A stretch of DNA of 64,000 bases from Chengkuizengella sp. SCS-71B (GTDB lineage Bacteria > Bacillota > Bacilli > Paenibacillales > KCTC-33759). The stretch covers positions 1,922,001-1,986,000 of the forward strand of contig NZ_JAZHSH010000001.1 in assembly GCF_040100845.1 (NCBI RefSeq), read 5' to 3'. Both the position numbers and the translations under genes were made by a program. The notes under the pieces were generated by a model. That model searched no databases. It saw nothing but the letters and a program-made list of their open reading frames with translations, and was not told the origin of the DNA. Of the stretch, positions 61,302 to 64,000 are shown in pieces. Positions within the stretch are counted from its first letter, which is position 1; the number at the start of each line of letters is the position of its first letter.

Positions 61302-62192
61302 ATGAGTGATAAGGTTCAGATCGGTTTAATTCAATCTAAACATGAAATTCATGGAAATGAAAAGATTGAATTACATAAGGAAAAGTCAATCGAAAAACAT
61401 CTCAAATTAGTCAGAGAAGCCAAAGAAAAAGGAGCACAAATCATTTGCTTACAAGAAATTTTTTATGGGCCCTATTTCTGTGCTGAGCAAAACTCGAAAT
61501 GGTATGATTCTGCTGAAGAAATTCCAAATGGTCCAACTACTAGATTATTTCAAGAGTTAGCCCAAGAATTAGAAGTTGTCATTGTGTTACCTATTTATGA
61601 AAGAGAAGGTATTGCAACTTATTACAACACTGCAGCAGTCATTGATGCAGATGGATCTTATTTAGGTAAATATCGTAAGCAGCATATTCCTCATGTTGGT
61701 GTTGGAAATGAAGGTTGCGGTTTCTGGGAGAAATTTTATTTTAAACCAGGGAATTTAGGTTATCCGGTATTTGACACGGCTTTTGCAAAAATTGGGGTTT
61801 ACATTTGTTATGATCGACATTTTCCAGAAGGTGCTAGATTGTTAGGGTTAAATGGAGCTGAAATTATATTTAATCCATCAGCAACAGTTGCTGGATTGTC
61901 AGAATATCTTTGGAAACTTGAGCAGCCAGCACATGCTGTTGCAAACGGATATTATGTTGGAGCGATAAATCGTGTTGGATATGAAGCTCCTTGGAATATG
62001 GGGGAATTTTATGGTCAATCTTATTTAGCCAATCCTAGGGGAGAATTTGTGGCAATTGGGACGCGAGATTCTGATGAGATCATTATAGGTGAAATGGATA
62101 AAAAGATGATTCGAGAAGTTAGAGATACGTGGCAGTTTTATAGAGATCGTAGACCTGAAACTTATGGAGAAATGGCATCTTTATTACCTTAA
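61302..62192 (+). CDS. pydC: Beta-ureidopropionase (N-carbamoyl-beta-alanine amidohydrolase)
   Basis: The 296-residue nitrilase-fold protein has the catalytic triad Glu52 (CLQEIF), Lys126 (YRKQHIPH) and Cys169 (YICYDRHFPE). The closest pattern is beta-ureidopropionase/N-carbamoylputrescine amidase type; the preT-preA genes downstream decide for the former. It releases beta-alanine, CO2 and NH3, the last step of reductive pyrimidine breakdown. TAAGGAGGG precedes the ATG. Confidence 0.88.
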   Translation: MSDKVQIGLIQSKHEIHGNEKIELHKEKSIEKHLKLVREAKEKGAQIICLQEIFYGPYFCAEQNSKWYDSAEEIPNGPTTRLFQELAQELEVVIVLPIYEREGIATYYNTAAVIDADGSYLGKYRKQHIPHVGVGNEGCGFWEKFYFKPGNLGYPVFDTAFAKIGVYICYDRHFPEGARLLGLNGAEIIFNPSATVAGLSEYLWKLEQPAHAVANGYYVGAINRVGYEAPWNMGEFYGQSYLANPRGEFVAIGTRDSDEIIIGEMDKKMIREVRDTWQFYRDRRPETYGEMASLLP

Positions 62193-62222
62193 ATTAAATA
62201 AAATGCAGAGGAGGTTTCGTTA

Positions 62223-63605
62223 TTGGGTTATTCAAAATCTACGAATATATCTCTTGATGATTTAGATCAAAACTTTCAAGAAGTGCAATTAGGATTAACG
62301 AATCGAGAAGCTTTGGAAGAAGCAAATCGATGTCTATACTGTTATGATGCCCCTTGTATTACAGCCTGTCCTACAAGTATTGATATTCCTAAGTTTATTA
62401 AAAAAATTGCAAGTGAGAATCTGCGAGGATCTGCAAAAACAATTATGGATGCAAATCCAATTGGAGCTAGTTGTGCTAGAGTTTGTCCAACATCAGAGCT
62501 TTGTGAGGGAGCCTGTGTATTAAATCATTCAACAAAGCCAATTATGATTGGATTATTGCAGCGATTTGCAACCGATTGGGCTATGAAAAACGAACAAATA
62601 TTGTTTGAGACAGACAAACATAAGGATAAAAAAATAGCAATAGTAGGGGCTGGTCCAGCAGGACTTTCAGCAGCACGAGAATTGGCACGAATGGGTTATA
62701 GAGTGACGATGTTTGAAGCGGAAGAGCATGCGGGAGGTCTGAATAAGTATGGTATTGTTTCTTTTCGACTACCACAGCGTATTTCCGACTGGGAAGTTGA
62801 ACAAGTGAAAAAATTAGGTGTTGAAATTAGAACAAACACTAGAGTTGGCAAAGATATTCAAGTGAATGAATTATTAGAAAGCTTTGATCGAATTTTATTA
62901 TCTATTGGAATGTCACATGTTCCTGAACTGGGAATTGAAGGAGAAGGCTTAAACGGAGTCTATGATGCAATTGAGTTGGTCAAAGGTACTAAATCAGGTT
63001 CAGTTCCTAAAACGATGATAGGTAAAAAAGTAGTTGTGATTGGTGCAGGGAATACGGCTATTGATGGAGCGACTTGTTCTGTTCGGCTTGGTGCAGAAAA
63101 CGTAAAAATTTTATATAGAAGAACTATGGATGAAATGACGGCCTATGATTTTGAATATGAATTTGCTAAACAAGATGGGGTTGAATTCAGATGGTTAACA
63201 GCACCACAAAGGATTATTGGAGATGAGAATGGCAACGTCAGAGGCATTGAGTGTATAAAAATGGAACTAGGTGAACCAGAACATGATGGTAGAAGAAAAC
63301 CAAAACCAATCCAAGATTCAACATTCATTTTAGAAGTAGATGCAGTCATTAAGGCCATTGGTCAATTAAGGTATACAGAATTAATAGATGATTTTGGGCT
63401 TGGTCATCATGATGGTGTTGTAAAAATAAATACAGATTCATTTCTTACTTCTAATCCTAAAGTATTTGCGTGTGGTGATGTTATTTTTGCAAAAGGTCAA
63501 GGCGAAGCGATGGTAGTGACAGCTGCTCAACAGGGTAAAGAAGTAGCATATGCCATTCATCAACAATTTACTAGAGAAACAGTAGAAGTAGAATCAAACA
63601 AATGA
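62223..63605 (+). CDS. preT: PreT, NAD(P)-dependent dihydropyrimidine dehydrogenase flavin subunit
   Basis: The 460-residue protein has an N-terminal domain with two cysteine clusters (CLYCYDAPCITACPTSI and CARVCPTSELCEGAC) for Fe-S clusters. FAD-binding GAGPAGLSAARELARMG and NAD-binding GAGNTAIDGA follow, and a second FAD segment (KVFACGDV). This is the GltD-like partner that passes electrons to PreA, reducing uracil and thymine. It starts at a TTG behind GAGGAGG, 30 bases after pydC. Confidence 0.92.
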   Translation: MGYSKSTNISLDDLDQNFQEVQLGLTNREALEEANRCLYCYDAPCITACPTSIDIPKFIKKIASENLRGSAKTIMDANPIGASCARVCPTSELCEGACVLNHSTKPIMIGLLQRFATDWAMKNEQILFETDKHKDKKIAIVGAGPAGLSAARELARMGYRVTMFEAEEHAGGLNKYGIVSFRLPQRISDWEVEQVKKLGVEIRTNTRVGKDIQVNELLESFDRILLSIGMSHVPELGIEGEGLNGVYDAIELVKGTKSGSVPKTMIGKKVVVIGAGNTAIDGATCSVRLGAENVKILYRRTMDEMTAYDFEYEFAKQDGVEFRWLTAPQRIIGDENGNVRGIECIKMELGEPEHDGRRKPKPIQDSTFILEVDAVIKAIGQLRYTELIDDFGLGHHDGVVKINTDSFLTSNPKVFACGDVIFAKGQGEAMVVTAAQQGKEVAYAIHQQFTRETVEVESNK

Positions 63606-63622
63606 AGAGGAGGTTATGAAAC

Positions 63623-64000
63623 GTGGCTGATTTAAAAATGAATTTAGCAGGTATTAAGTCACCGAATCCTTTTTGGTTGGCATCTGCTCCTCCTACAAAC
63701 TCTGGTTATCAAGTACAGAGAGCATTTGAAGCAGGTTGGGGTGGTGCGGTGTGGAAAACGTTGGGTGATCCAATTCTTAATGTCTCTTCTAGGTTTGCGG
63801 CGGTTCATTTTAATAGTCAAAGAGTGGCAGGATTCAATAACATTGAACTAATCACAGATAGACCGTTAGAAGAAAATTTGAAAGAGATTTATGAAACAAA
63901 GAAACTTTATCCAGATCATGCTATTGTTGTGTCCATTATGGTGGAACCAAAACAGGAAAAGTGGCATGAAATTGTGAAACGAGTTGAAGACATAGGTGTG
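63623..64000 (+). CDS. preA: PreA, dihydropyrimidine dehydrogenase catalytic subunit (3' end outside window)
   Basis: The GTG at 63623, nine bases after GGAGG, opens a frame still open at the window end (126 codons seen). The start matches PreA: LAGIKSPNPFWLASAPPTN, GWGGAVWKTLG and NVSSRFAAV, a dihydroorotate dehydrogenase-like FMN barrel. The C-terminal ferredoxin-type clusters lie beyond the window. It is coupled to preT by 17 bases. Confidence 0.93.
   Translation, partial: MADLKMNLAGIKSPNPFWLASAPPTNSGYQVQRAFEAGWGGAVWKTLGDPILNVSSRFAAVHFNSQRVAGFNNIELITDRPLEENLKEIYETKKLYPDHAIVVSIMVEPKQEKWHEIVKRVEDIGV

Overview
The window is low-GC Gram-positive DNA, best explained as the chromosome of a member of the Bacillales (Paenibacillaceae/Bacillaceae-like). 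The grounds are AT-rich genes with strong GGAGG ribosome sites and frequent TTG/GTG starts, a bacillithiol-type FosB, a CotQ/YgaK-like FAD oxidoreductase, DUF4362, DUF2500 and DUF4083 small proteins, and a B12 pathway with the long CbiX and CbiH60 forms known from Bacillus megaterium. Genus is not assigned. No rRNA, tRNA or CRISPR array was seen.

Layout. 1-4.3 kb: small hypothetical, lipoprotein and membrane-protein genes plus a ribbon-helix-helix protein, an accessory-looking block. 4.4-10.2 kb (minus): an operon of a FadR-type regulator, an AgpS-like FAD oxidase, a GlpD-like dehydrogenase and an FGGY kinase, with a palindromic operator over its promoter. 10.5-13.9 kb: MoxR ATPase, DUF58 protein and a membrane protein. 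14-19.3 kb: phosphoesterase, GIY-YIG protein, IS3-family relic, fosB, a 24-residue peptide gene, thioredoxin-like genes and a thioesterase. 19.4-24.9 kb (minus): FAD oxidoreductase and two secreted proteases (S8 and M14) that share an 82 %-identical C-terminal domain.

25.0-37.4 kb is an anaerobic-type cobalamin locus: promoter, AdoCbl riboswitch with terminator, then cbiH60-cbiX-cbiJ-cbiC-cbiD-cbiET-cbiL-cbiF, and after a repeat cbiG. A repeat-rich 0.7 kb stretch and a VOC gene follow, then cbiA. Together these carry sirohydrochlorin through corrin-ring formation to cobyrinic acid a,c-diamide; the later steps (cbiP, cbiB, cobU/S/T) are not in the window. 37.5-41.0 kb: nrdI-nrdE-nrdF, class Ib ribonucleotide reductase, behind a classic pair of NrdR boxes.

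41.1-45.3 kb is accessory: a DUF2071 protein, three micro-ORFs, a decayed gene, two aminoglycoside-nucleotidyltransferase-like genes and a GNAT acetyltransferase. 45.9-48.8 kb: gabT and an aldehyde dehydrogenase. 50-53.7 kb: an S53 protease without signal peptide, a resolvase relic, a truncated DUF4362 copy and a beta-lactamase-fold hydrolase. 53.8-57.6 kb: an MMPL/RND exporter and a TetR regulator that share the same promoter/operator design. 57.7-60.9 kb: a TIM-barrel protein, a broken and an intact phosphoesterase, and a methyltransferase. 61.3-64 kb: reductive pyrimidine catabolism (pydC, preT, preA; the last runs off the window). Its product beta-alanine could feed an aminotransferase such as the one at 45.9 kb.

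The most unusual items are the FadR/AgpS/GlpD/FGGY operon, the 51-bp-period inverted repeat array beside cbiG, the three-hairpin repeat family (three copies), the micro-ORF clusters, and the TetR gene whose ribosome site points at an ATA codon.
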